Positions 15,452-20,966 of a stretch of 28,127 nt of DNA are shown piece by piece (positions within the stretch are counted from its first letter, which is position 1; each line of letters starts with the position of its first letter). The notes under the pieces were generated by a model. It made no database searches, was not told the DNA's origin, and saw only the letters and a list, made by a program, of their open reading frames with translations. The position numbers were made by a program, and so were the translations under genes. The DNA comes from a virus. The DNA lies in IMG/VR virus record IMGVR_UViG_3300035698_018921, positions 1 to 28,127 of that record; one strand, 5' to 3'.

Positions 15452-16750
15452 ATGCCGCTAATATCAGGCACCACCGACAGTATCATATTAAATAACATTA
15501 GAGATCTTGTCAAATCAGGTAAAACTCCAGCTCAAGCAGCGGCAATTGCTTACGAGATGGCGGGTAGAATAAAAAAGTTTGCCCATATTATGCCACGAGG
15601 TGGAGTTCTCAATGGTGAGTCTATCTTACCGATGGGCGATGAAGACTTTTATAAAGAAACCATGAGTTCCATGAAAGCTTGGATCGATGCCAATGACGTA
15701 CCAGTATTAAGAGAGCATAAGTCAGATGGATTAGTCTGGGGGCAGGTAACTGACTTAGTTTCAGCCTCGGATGGTGCCTGGATGGGGTTCTTTTTAAATC
15801 AAGAGCTGGAAGATTCTTGGAAGGAAGGAAAGATTAAATGGGCTTCCATCGGAATGAGATTGAATTATAGACCAGATGATTCCGGCCTGAATGATTCACC
15901 TCTTGCTGCGATACCGTTGGAAATGTCAATTACTTCCACGCCTCGGCATAAGGTCAGGCAACAATTTATAACTACAGATAAGCCTGTCGCGGACATGGAA
16001 CTTTCTGATGAAAATGTAAATAAAGACAACACAGTATACTTGGATTTGCACCTGTCTGACGATGGTTTGCTCAGGTACGCTACCGAAGATGATATTCACA
16101 AGGAGAAGAATACTATGGACATGAATCAACTAAAAGAAATGATTCACGAGCTTTTGTCACCAGTTATGGCTCGTTTGGACGAGCTTGAAAAACTAGATTC
16201 AGAGGCCCGTGATGATGACCGCAAAGAGGACCAGAATGAAAAAGAGGTTGAAGCCGCTGATGAATCCCCAGACGAGGGGGAGGCTACTGAGGCTACTGCT
16301 GACGATAGCGGAAGCAATAGCGAGGAAGAGAAAGTTGAGGCGGCAGAAGAAGAAGGAAAAGAAAAGGAAGACGAAGTAAAAATGTCTGAAGATTCCAACC
16401 TTGTGAAAGAAAATGCCGAACTTCTAATGTCAGTTGTTTCTTTGCGCACCGAAATGGCAAAGATGAAGGCTGAGAGAGTCGTCGAAAAAGATTTAATCAA
16501 TAAGCCACATCTTGGAGATATGAAAGAAAAGCTCGTTGGTATCTATATGAATGACCAGGATCTTTATAACGACGTATTGGACGTGTCAAAAAATGTAAAT
16601 AGCGACTCGTTTTTCTCTGAAAGGCTTTCAAGCGGCGTTTCAGAATTGAAAACACAAGATAAAGTAAATCCTTACGTAGCAGCAAAAGAACTGTCTGCTT
16701 CTGAGGGTATCTCTTATAGCGAAGCTATGAGCAGAATAACCAATAAATAA
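15452..16750 (+). CDS. Prohead protease fused to scaffold (Mu I/Z-like)
   Basis: This 432-residue protein has an N-terminal half (about 50-200) with features of Mu gpI-type prohead proteases: REHK with His89, then KWASIGMRL with Ser132, likely catalytic residues. The C-terminal half is highly acidic and helical (about 240-430, Glu-rich), as in scaffold proteins. The start is ATG 15452 with AAGGAG upstream; an in-frame ATG at 15350 lies inside the portal gene. An internal ATG at 16115 with AAGGAG 9 nt before it would make the scaffold alone. It matures the capsid by cleaving scaffold and capsid protein. Family assignment is from motif layout and neighbours. Confidence 0.75.
   Translation: MPLISGTTDSIILNNIRDLVKSGKTPAQAAAIAYEMAGRIKKFAHIMPRGGVLNGESILPMGDEDFYKETMSSMKAWIDANDVPVLREHKSDGLVWGQVTDLVSASDGAWMGFFLNQELEDSWKEGKIKWASIGMRLNYRPDDSGLNDSPLAAIPLEMSITSTPRHKVRQQFITTDKPVADMELSDENVNKDNTVYLDLHLSDDGLLRYATEDDIHKEKNTMDMNQLKEMIHELLSPVMARLDELEKLDSEARDDDRKEDQNEKEVEAADESPDEGEATEATADDSGSNSEEEKVEAAEEEGKEKEDEVKMSEDSNLVKENAELLMSVVSLRTEMAKMKAERVVEKDLINKPHLGDMKEKLVGIYMNDQDLYNDVLDVSKNVNSDSFFSERLSSGVSELKTQDKVNPYVAAKELSASEGISYSEAMSRITNK
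16015..16022 (+). promoter_or_regulatory. Intragenic copy of the AAATGTAAATA motif upstream of the internal scaffold start
   Basis: The exact 11-mer AAATGTAAATA (16012-16022) lies in the protease coding sequence, 92 bp before the internal ATG at 16115. It may be an internal promoter for scaffold, or chance in an Asn/Val codon run. Confidence 0.3.
16115..16750 (+). CDS. Putative internally initiated scaffold protein
   Basis: This in-frame internal start in the protease gene would yield a 211-residue protein beginning MDMNQLKEMIHELL. AAGGAG at 16100-16105 with 9-nt spacing is as good as the start sites of real genes here. The product is an acidic coiled-coil protein with no protease part. Lambda Nu3 and Mu gpZ are known scaffolds made from internal starts within protease genes, so the arrangement has precedent. 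It would be made in excess over the protease to guide capsid assembly and then be removed. Confidence 0.6.
   Translation: MDMNQLKEMIHELLSPVMARLDELEKLDSEARDDDRKEDQNEKEVEAADESPDEGEATEATADDSGSNSEEEKVEAAEEEGKEKEDEVKMSEDSNLVKENAELLMSVVSLRTEMAKMKAERVVEKDLINKPHLGDMKEKLVGIYMNDQDLYNDVLDVSKNVNSDSFFSERLSSGVSELKTQDKVNPYVAAKELSASEGISYSEAMSRITNK
16594..16601 (+). promoter_or_regulatory. Intragenic copy of the AAATGTAAATA motif before the decoration/capsid genes
   Basis: The exact 11-mer (16591-16601) lies near the end of the scaffold coding sequence, 167 bp before the decoration gene. It could supply extra transcripts for the abundant capsid proteins. It is less secure than the intergenic copies. Confidence 0.3.
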
Positions 16751-16768
16751 TTACAAGGAGAAATAATT

Positions 16769-17131
16769 ATGTCAGAAAGTAGAATATCAGTATTAGCATC
16801 AGAGGCAATCTTGCAGGGTCAAGGCGTTGATGTTGATGGAGCAGTTGTTACCGCTAACACGACCCCAGTCGCAGGCTTTTGCTTCGACACATCAGCAGCA
16901 AGCGGCGATTACGTTACGCTAGTTGGACCGGGTGCAAAAGTTCGATGCCTCGCTCAGGGTGCAGTATCCGCAGGAGATCTTTTGATTTCTTCAGGATCTG
17001 GACACCTTGCAGTAACAGGATCTCTTGTGGGGACCCCAGCGGGTACTCAGGTCGTTGGTACAGCTCTGGAGGCAGGAACTGATGATCAGTTCTTCTACAT
17101 CCAGTTCGCACCCTTCACAGTAAGCAACTAA
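16769..17131 (+). CDS. Putative capsid decoration protein (DUF2190-like)
   Basis: This 120-residue protein lies immediately before the major capsid gene, with AAGGAG upstream of ATG 16769. It is rich in Gly, Ala, Val and Ser with few charges, and has short beta strands such as VAGFCFDTSAASGDYVTLVGPG and KVRCLAQGAVSAGD. This composition is typical of small trimeric decoration or cement proteins (DUF2190-like) that stabilise expanded capsids. Codon choice is more GC-rich than the tail genes, like the adjacent capsid gene, consistent with high expression. Confidence 0.65.
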   Translation: MSESRISVLASEAILQGQGVDVDGAVVTANTTPVAGFCFDTSAASGDYVTLVGPGAKVRCLAQGAVSAGDLLISSGSGHLAVTGSLVGTPAGTQVVGTALEAGTDDQFFYIQFAPFTVSN

Positions 17132-17162
17132 GCTACTAATTATATAATGGGAGAATAAAAAT

Positions 17163-18101
17163 ATGGCTAATATTAACGAAAGCTTGACTGCTGCAATCGA
17201 AGGACTCTGGAGGGACCGATCACAAGATATGTCCAATCTTCCGGGGATGCTACAAGCGGCACCAACCAACTACGCGATGGGCAATGGGCAGTTCCAGGTT
17301 ATGAGCACCGATACTCGTTTCGACGAGCGCGATTCTGCACAAGGTGGAGCTATCTCGGACCACGCTGATTTTGTGAGCAACACGATCGGATATAGCACAG
17401 TCGCTGTCAGTACAGTTCGACATGCTTCAGAGGGTTTTCCAATCAGCGAAGCCGTCATCGACGCCCTCCAGGGTCAGAACAGTACCCTTGACTTGGCCGG
17501 AAATGCAATGAGCTTTTGCTCAAGCCAAATCCTTGATCGTTACACCCGTAACGCTCTTGCCGCTGCAACCGCAGGACTTGCATCTGGTGGTACCATTGCA
17601 GTTTCGACCGCATCAACGGACATAACTTCCGCCATCCTGACTTTGAATGAAAGTATCGATCTTGGTTCCGGCCACGCTCCTAATACTCTTGTAATTGGCA
17701 AGGATACCCTTAGATTTCTCACGCAGAACGACCAGGTCTTTGGTTCTGGAATCGCTGGAGCAGCCGGTGGTGGATCGTTCCGTAGACTTGGAGCCATGGA
17801 CGCACAGTCTGTTGTGGCTTATTTCCGAGACATTCTTGGCCTCAACCTAGTTGTGGACGGTCGCTCATACACGACTTCCGCTGGCGCAAAAGCTTATACT
17901 TTAGCAAATCGTGGAGTACTTTGCTACGCAGCTCCAGTTGGCGGATGCATGAGCACATTCGCTCGCGATGCTGGCCTTGTACGCTTCGATGTGCATGATC
18001 TTGCTTACCCGCAACCACGAGGAGTTGCGGTGACTGGCGAGGCTTGGTACGACGTACAGGTGACTGATGCCGAAGCAGGCCGAATCATCACATTCAGCTA
18101 A
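17163..18101 (+). CDS. Major capsid protein
   Basis: This 312-residue protein is encoded after the portal, protease/scaffold and decoration genes. It has an N-terminal helical arm, a middle part with DILGLNLVVDGRSYTT and a C-terminal GEAWYDVQVTDAEAGRII, consistent with an HK97-fold shell subunit of the Mu gpT type. GGGAG precedes ATG 17163. The gene prefers C- and G-ended codons more than its neighbours, as expected for the most abundant virion protein. A strong terminator follows immediately. No maturation cleavage site can be fixed from sequence alone. Confidence 0.82.
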   Translation: MANINESLTAAIEGLWRDRSQDMSNLPGMLQAAPTNYAMGNGQFQVMSTDTRFDERDSAQGGAISDHADFVSNTIGYSTVAVSTVRHASEGFPISEAVIDALQGQNSTLDLAGNAMSFCSSQILDRYTRNALAAATAGLASGGTIAVSTASTDITSAILTLNESIDLGSGHAPNTLVIGKDTLRFLTQNDQVFGSGIAGAAGGGSFRRLGAMDAQSVVAYFRDILGLNLVVDGRSYTTSAGAKAYTLANRGVLCYAAPVGGCMSTFARDAGLVRFDVHDLAYPQPRGVAVTGEAWYDVQVTDAEAGRIITFS

Positions 18102-18107
18102 TCATAT

Positions 18108-18129
18108 ATGTTAGTTATTTAACTAACAT
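18108..18129 (+). repeat. Perfect 9-bp inverted repeat after the capsid gene
   Basis: ATGTTAGTT (18108-18116) and AACTAACAT (18121-18129) flank an ATTT loop, 7 bp after the capsid stop. It has no T tract of its own. It may protect the mRNA 3' end or bind a protein. Confidence 0.7.
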
Positions 18130-18138
18130 TCAGGACGA

Positions 18139-18176
18139 AGGGAGGTATCAGCGATGGTGCTTCCCTTTTTCTTTTT
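18139..18176 (+). terminator. Strong rho-independent terminator of the head operon
   Basis: A 12-bp stem (18139-18150 with 18155-18166, including G-U pairs) is closed by a GCGA tetraloop and followed by a T-rich tract (18166-18176). This is the best terminator in the window and ends the plus-strand head operon. Confidence 0.9.
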
Positions 18177-18192
18177 CAAAAGAGCTTAAGTT

Positions 18193-18230
18193 AAAACAAA
18201 AACCCCCCGAGCTTATTAGGGCTCAGAGGG
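18193..18230 (-). terminator. Rho-independent terminator of the minus-strand nuclease gene
   Basis: Read on the minus strand, CCCTCTGAGC (18230-18221) pairs with GCTCGGGGGG (18212-18203) around an 8-nt loop, followed by TTTTTGTTTT. It faces the capsid-gene terminator, so the two operons are insulated from each other. Confidence 0.85.
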
Positions 18231-18350
18231 CAGAGGTAGTTTTCCCGGCGAAAAGAAAACTTAGTTACGATTATATGTCTAATATGAGGTGCGTAACTGG
18301 TGTATTATATAGTCAATTGCAGAACAATGCAAGCATTTTATCTGCTCTTT

Positions 18351-18941
18351 TTAATCTTTTAATTGGCCCATGTGGAAATCGTTAATGATTTTATTTAGTT
18401 GGTTCATCGTGGCAACGACAAAATGGCTGTAACATCCTGCTTGATTCTTTCCTTTCCTCTGATTTATTTTATATTTGGAGCACAATCTCTTGATTTCTTT
18501 TTCATCATATACAAATATCTGAGACAAAATAGAATGTGGCATCATGATAGAGCTTCTATATTTTTCTGAAACCCCTGGATAGACCCAGAGCACATAATCG
18601 CATCTTGAGTTTGGGTTATTAATCCATCCGTAAGAGTCTGTTTGCCTCCATTCGATAGCCACATCTTGAGATAGTCTACTATCCGCCCAATATTTTTCGA
18701 CACCCTCTCTTACTTTTACATCCACAGTATATGTCTGTGCTTCATTGTCTTCGCGCTCAACTCTGACAAAATAATCTATTCCGGCTTTCTGATCTTTTTC
18801 GTTAGTTGCGGGGAGGTATGCGATCTGATTACTATCATATCTTATAGCAAACTGCTCTTTGATCTGTAACTCGCTGAATTTACTATTCTTTTTCTCAATT
18901 TGAATATTACGATCCCAACTTGTGATTCTCTCTGTGTACAT
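18351..18941 (-). CDS. PD-(D/E)XK-superfamily nuclease-like protein
   Basis: This 196-residue protein shows the ordered signature of PD-(D/E)XK nucleases: GID (Asp56), VDVKVR (Asp74 and Lys76), then an acidic residue in DVAIEWRQ (Glu97) and GWINNP...CDYVLWVYP. Members include restriction enzymes, Holliday-junction resolvases and recombination nucleases. The start is ATG 18941 with ACGGAG 5 nt upstream; a longer TTG form lacks one. It is a single-gene unit with TATAAATA upstream and its own terminator. Role may be host DNA degradation or recombination; the sequence does not decide. No methyltransferase accompanies it. Confidence 0.55.
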   Translation of the reverse strand: MYTERITSWDRNIQIEKKNSKFSELQIKEQFAIRYDSNQIAYLPATNEKDQKAGIDYFVRVEREDNEAQTYTVDVKVREGVEKYWADSRLSQDVAIEWRQTDSYGWINNPNSRCDYVLWVYPGVSEKYRSSIMMPHSILSQIFVYDEKEIKRLCSKYKINQRKGKNQAGCYSHFVVATMNQLNKIINDFHMGQLKD

Positions 18942-19004
18942 ATTAACTCCGTATTGATTCTCCGTACGCAATTAAATAGGTAGTATAAAAAGTTAAGAGT
19001 AATA

Positions 19005-19262
19005 TTATTTATATTCATATCTTAACTTTGAATCACACACATCAAGTTCGGTCGGAAACCATAGGGGCATTATCTTGTTCAGAAAGTAAAAGTCATACAT
19101 GGTATTCTCACAAGTTTTTTCCATAATGTCAGGGAAGATCTCGTGGAGAAAAAAAGATTTCATTTCATCTTCGGAGTAATTATTTAACATATATAATAGC
19201 ACCGTGACTTGTATTATTTCATAATACGTAACATACTCAGGATCTAGTAGTAATAGTTTCAT
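19005..19262 (-). CDS. Hypothetical small protein, possibly leaderless
   Basis: This 85-residue protein (from ATG 19262) is of unknown family. It begins MKLLLLDPEYVTYYEII and is rich in aromatic and acidic residues, with no membrane segment. An upstream extension to 19310 overlaps the terminator of the preceding gene, so it is unlikely to be translated. TGTAAATA ends only 5 bp before this ATG, which would make the mRNA leaderless or nearly so. No ribosome binding site is seen. Another in-frame ATG at 19190 is possible. Whether it is a real gene is uncertain. Confidence 0.4.
   Translation of the reverse strand: MKLLLLDPEYVTYYEIIQVTVLLYMLNNYSEDEMKSFFLHEIFPDIMEKTCENTMYDFYFLNKIMPLWFPTELDVCDSKLRYEYK
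19006..19013 (-). promoter_or_regulatory. Putative late promoter TATAAATA before the nuclease gene
   Basis: On the minus strand, exact TATAAATA (19013-19006), the T4 late promoter core, overlaps the stop codon of the preceding gene and lies 64 bp before the nuclease ATG (18941). Confidence 0.45.
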
Positions 19263-19266
19263 ACTA

Positions 19267-19274
19267 TATTTACA
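19267..19274 (-). promoter_or_regulatory. Putative late promoter motif before the 85-residue gene
   Basis: On the minus strand, ATATGTAAATATAGT (TGTAAATA at 19274-19267) lies just after the terminator at 19292-19322 and 5 bp before ATG 19262. The T4-like start point would coincide with the ATG. Confidence 0.4.
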
Positions 19275-19280
19275 TATTAA

Positions 19281-19322
19281 AAACCCCGCAAACCAAAAAC
19301 CCCCGACCATGCGGGCCGAGGG
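19281..19322 (-). terminator. Rho-independent terminator of the minus-strand structural-like genes
   Basis: On the minus strand, CCCTCGG (19322 leftward) pairs with TCGGGGG around a 9-nt loop, with two G-U pairs, then TTTTTGG. It ends the operon of the two Gly/Ser-rich genes. Confidence 0.65.
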
Positions 19323-19352
19323 AATAGGAATATCAATTATATAATTAAGGGA

Positions 19353-20174
19353 TTAAGTTAATGTCACCAATACACCAGCATCCATCGATAGGGTGGTTGT
19401 GGAGGCGCCAACTCTATCGGATACAATTCGACCGCTTAAATTAAGAGCAAAATTAAGAGCAAATGTCTTCGTGGACCATGCACCAGATCGGCCAAATCTC
19501 CAATAAATAGCATTAGCTCCACCATCACACAGGATTTCTATATCCGTGGCTGTAGAGGGATTGATAGACGAAGCCGAAGCACCATCCATATTCCACACAT
19601 TGGAATTAATTCGCAACGATGCATATCGATTACTGGTATTAACCGCAACTATAATTTCAGCTTCGTTATTAGAGGTGTATGTAGCTTGAGCCTGCTCAAT
19701 GACCAAGAGTACCCTGTCTGCTGACTGATCACCTGCTATCATACGAGCCTCGTTATTACCGGTTGCTGTGGAGGTACCGACTAGGACATCGGAAGCTAGG
19801 GACCATGCTCCAGAGCCTCGTGAGGCGTCTGTCCATCCTGAATCACCAGGAAGCTGCCCTCTCCATCCTGCAAATAATCCTGCTGGCGTGAAGTAAGATC
19901 CGTCTGGAAATTGAGCCGGAATGACTTGTGTGTTACCGGTTGAATCGCCAATAACTAAAAATACTTCCGGTGCTGTACTAAAAGCTACAATTAAAACATC
20001 TCCAGAACTTAAATTTTCTCCTGCCGTAGCTTTGGCTGCGTTAATTCCTGCGGTACCTGTTAAATTGCTCGTCCACACATTACCATTTCCCAAATCGCCA
20101 CCACCGCCGCCGCAGCCAGCTTGAGGAATGTTGCTTATTCCGGTAGTATACCCTATTTTAACTAATGATGACAT
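19353..20174 (-). CDS. Gly/Ser/Ala-rich putative virion or fibre protein
   Basis: This 273-residue protein is of unknown family. It has an N-terminal region beginning MSSLVKIGYTTGISN, a Gly-rich linker (CGGGGGDLGNGN at about 20-31) and a long Ala/Thr/Ser/Asn-rich, probably beta-stranded body with a repeated G-A-W-S motif (SGAWSLASD and SGAWSTKTF). This resembles trimeric fibre or minor structural proteins. AGAGGG upstream supports ATG 20174, which follows the previous stop by 4 bp; a longer form from 20219 would overlap that gene. It stands apart from the main tail operon, possibly as a host-range or decoration cassette. Confidence 0.5.
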   Translation of the reverse strand: MSSLVKIGYTTGISNIPQAGCGGGGGDLGNGNVWTSNLTGTAGINAAKATAGENLSSGDVLIVAFSTAPEVFLVIGDSTGNTQVIPAQFPDGSYFTPAGLFAGWRGQLPGDSGWTDASRGSGAWSLASDVLVGTSTATGNNEARMIAGDQSADRVLLVIEQAQATYTSNNEAEIIVAVNTSNRYASLRINSNVWNMDGASASSINPSTATDIEILCDGGANAIYWRFGRSGAWSTKTFALNFALNLSGRIVSDRVGASTTTLSMDAGVLVTLT

Positions 20175-20178
20175 ATAC

Positions 20179-20493
20179 TTAGCCCTCTGAGATGAGTACG
20201 TCGAATGACACCCAAGCACCGCTTTCAGCGTCGAATCTAATGGTAGGGAAATCTAGATAATTAACCGGCCCATATTGAGCCGAACCACCTGATGCAATAA
20301 GCCTACCATCGGCCACATTGGTGCTTCCAGATGCCTGAAGGAATGCATTTCCAGACCCAGTAACATATACGTTAATATATACAGGACTGGAGAAATCATC
20401 CTGAAAAGTAACTAACGATCCAGTAGGTAGAAGATACGCACCTGCTGCACCGGAAACAGAGGATCCGTCTAATGGTTTAATTCTCGTGGCCAT
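20179..20493 (-). CDS. Small Gly/Ser-rich protein, putative structural partner
   Basis: This 104-residue protein of unknown family is encoded immediately before the 273-residue fibre-like gene. It is beta-rich with Gly, Ser and aromatic residues (YINVYVTGSGNAFLQASGS) and has no signal peptide or membrane segment. The start is ATG 20493 with TTGGAG 6 nt upstream; that TTG also opens a four-codon extension I reject. AAATGTAAATA lies 49 bp upstream. The pair probably makes associated virion proteins, inferred from composition and coupling. Confidence 0.5.
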   Translation of the reverse strand: MATRIKPLDGSSVSGAAGAYLLPTGSLVTFQDDFSSPVYINVYVTGSGNAFLQASGSTNVADGRLIASGGSAQYGPVNYLDFPTIRFDAESGAWVSFDVLISEG

Positions 20494-20542
20494 GTTATTC
20501 TCCAAATATTATTTAATCGTGGTGAGAAATACATCTCATATC

Positions 20543-20550
20543 TATTTACA
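20543..20550 (-). promoter_or_regulatory. Putative late promoter motif before the 104-residue gene
   Basis: On the minus strand, exact AAATGTAAATA (20553-20543) lies between the tRNA and the structural-like operon, 49 bp before ATG 20493. It is one of seven exact copies of this 11-mer. Confidence 0.5.
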
Positions 20551-20566
20551 TTTAATAAGGACGTCT

Positions 20567-20581
20567 GGCTCCAGTGGAGCC
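20567..20581 (-). repeat. Inverted repeat sharing the tRNA acceptor 3' strand
   Basis: On the minus strand, GGCTCC of the tRNA acceptor arm is followed by ACT and then GGAGCC, a perfect 6-bp inverted repeat. The 3' flank could pair with the acceptor strand in place of the tRNA 5' end. Confidence 0.7.
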
Positions 20582-20647
20582 TATCGGACTCGAACCGATC
20601 ACCTCCGCCTTGCAAAAGCGGCGCTCTCCCAGATGAGCTAAGGCCCC
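20575..20647 (-). tRNA. tRNA-Ala (anticodon TGC)
   Basis: This 73-nt cloverleaf has acceptor arms GGGGCCT/AGGCTCC (one G-U pair), D arm GCTC/GAGC, anticodon arm CCGCT-TTTGCAA-GGCGG with anticodon TGC, variable loop AGGTG, T arm ATCGG-TTCGAGT-CCGAT and discriminator A. CCA is not encoded. TGTAAATA ends 9 bp upstream of its first base. It is the only tRNA seen and may support Ala-rich virion proteins. Confidence 0.96.
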
Positions 20648-20655
20648 AGATGTAA

Positions 20656-20663
20656 TATTTACA
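20656..20663 (-). promoter_or_regulatory. Putative late promoter motif directly before the tRNA
   Basis: On the minus strand, exact AAATGTAAATA (20666-20656) precedes the tRNA. By analogy with T4 late promoters the transcript would start about 3 nt before the mature tRNA 5' end. The site sits in the near-palindrome TGTAATATTTACA. Confidence 0.5.
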
Positions 20664-20698
20664 TTTTTCAGGTCTAGCCTTGACAAGATCTGGATGGT

Positions 20699-20717
20699 GA
20701 TCTGGTCGTACCAGGTC
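20699..20717. repeat. 8-bp inverted repeat between divergent units
   Basis: GATCTGGT and ACCAGGTC flank CGT, with one mismatch as DNA (G-U as RNA). It lies between the leftward tRNA and the rightward polymerase promoter and could be an operator. Nothing else supports function. Confidence 0.4.
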
Positions 20718-20762
20718 GGAAAATACTAAACGGAGAACAATTATGATAATAATACATAACCC

Positions 20763-20792
20763 TTGACAGTTTTGCCATCGGTGTGCATACAT
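20763..20792 (+). promoter_or_regulatory. Putative sigma70-type promoter of the polymerase unit
   Basis: Perfect TTGACA (20763-20768), an 18-bp spacer, then ATACAT (20787-20792) with an extended-minus-10-like TGC just before it. Predicted start is near G20801, the first base of the structured RNA below. TGTAAATA is absent, which suggests early transcription by host polymerase. Confidence 0.5.
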
Positions 20793-20800
20793 ATAGTATC

Positions 20801-20903
20801 GGGTAGGGAGATGGACACAAAATAAAACTCCGTAAAAGTAAAAACCGTCCAGACGAATTGATCCTCGTCAACTCCCTACCCCGCCTTCGGGCTTTTTACG
20901 GGG
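20801..20903 (+). ncRNA. Predicted structured RNA: three-way junction plus possible pseudoknot
   Basis: P1 is GGGTAGGGAG (20801-20810) with CTCCCTACCC (20872-20881), a perfect 10-bp helix. P2 is TGGAC (20812-20816) with GTCCA (20847-20851). P3 is GACGA (20852-20856) with TCGTC (20865-20869). Junction linkers are 1, 0 and 2 nt. The A-rich P2 loop contains CCGTAAAA (20830-20837), complementary to TTTTACGG (20894-20901), which overlaps the T tract after a GCC-TTCG-GGC hairpin (20883-20892). An alternative CCCCG/CGGGG stem (20879-20883 with 20899-20903) would break P1. It may be a small RNA or an attenuator-like leader for the polymerase gene at 20967. I match it to no known RNA family. Confidence 0.6.
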
Positions 20904-20966
20904 TTTCTAAACAGTTTCTTTTATTATCAGATTAATGTCTGGTATTAAACAATTACGGAGAATAAT

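Noticed and set aside
16144-16500. Ser-rich minus-strand ORF opposite the scaffold
   Set aside because: The Ser runs are the complement of Glu/Asp codons in the acidic scaffold.
17540-17797. Minus-strand ORF opposite the capsid gene
   Set aside because: It is a shadow of a highly expressed gene; no promoter or ribosome binding site.
20469-20871. Minus-strand ORFs running through the tRNA and RNA leader
   Set aside because: They cross a clear tRNA gene and the structured region, and lack start signals.
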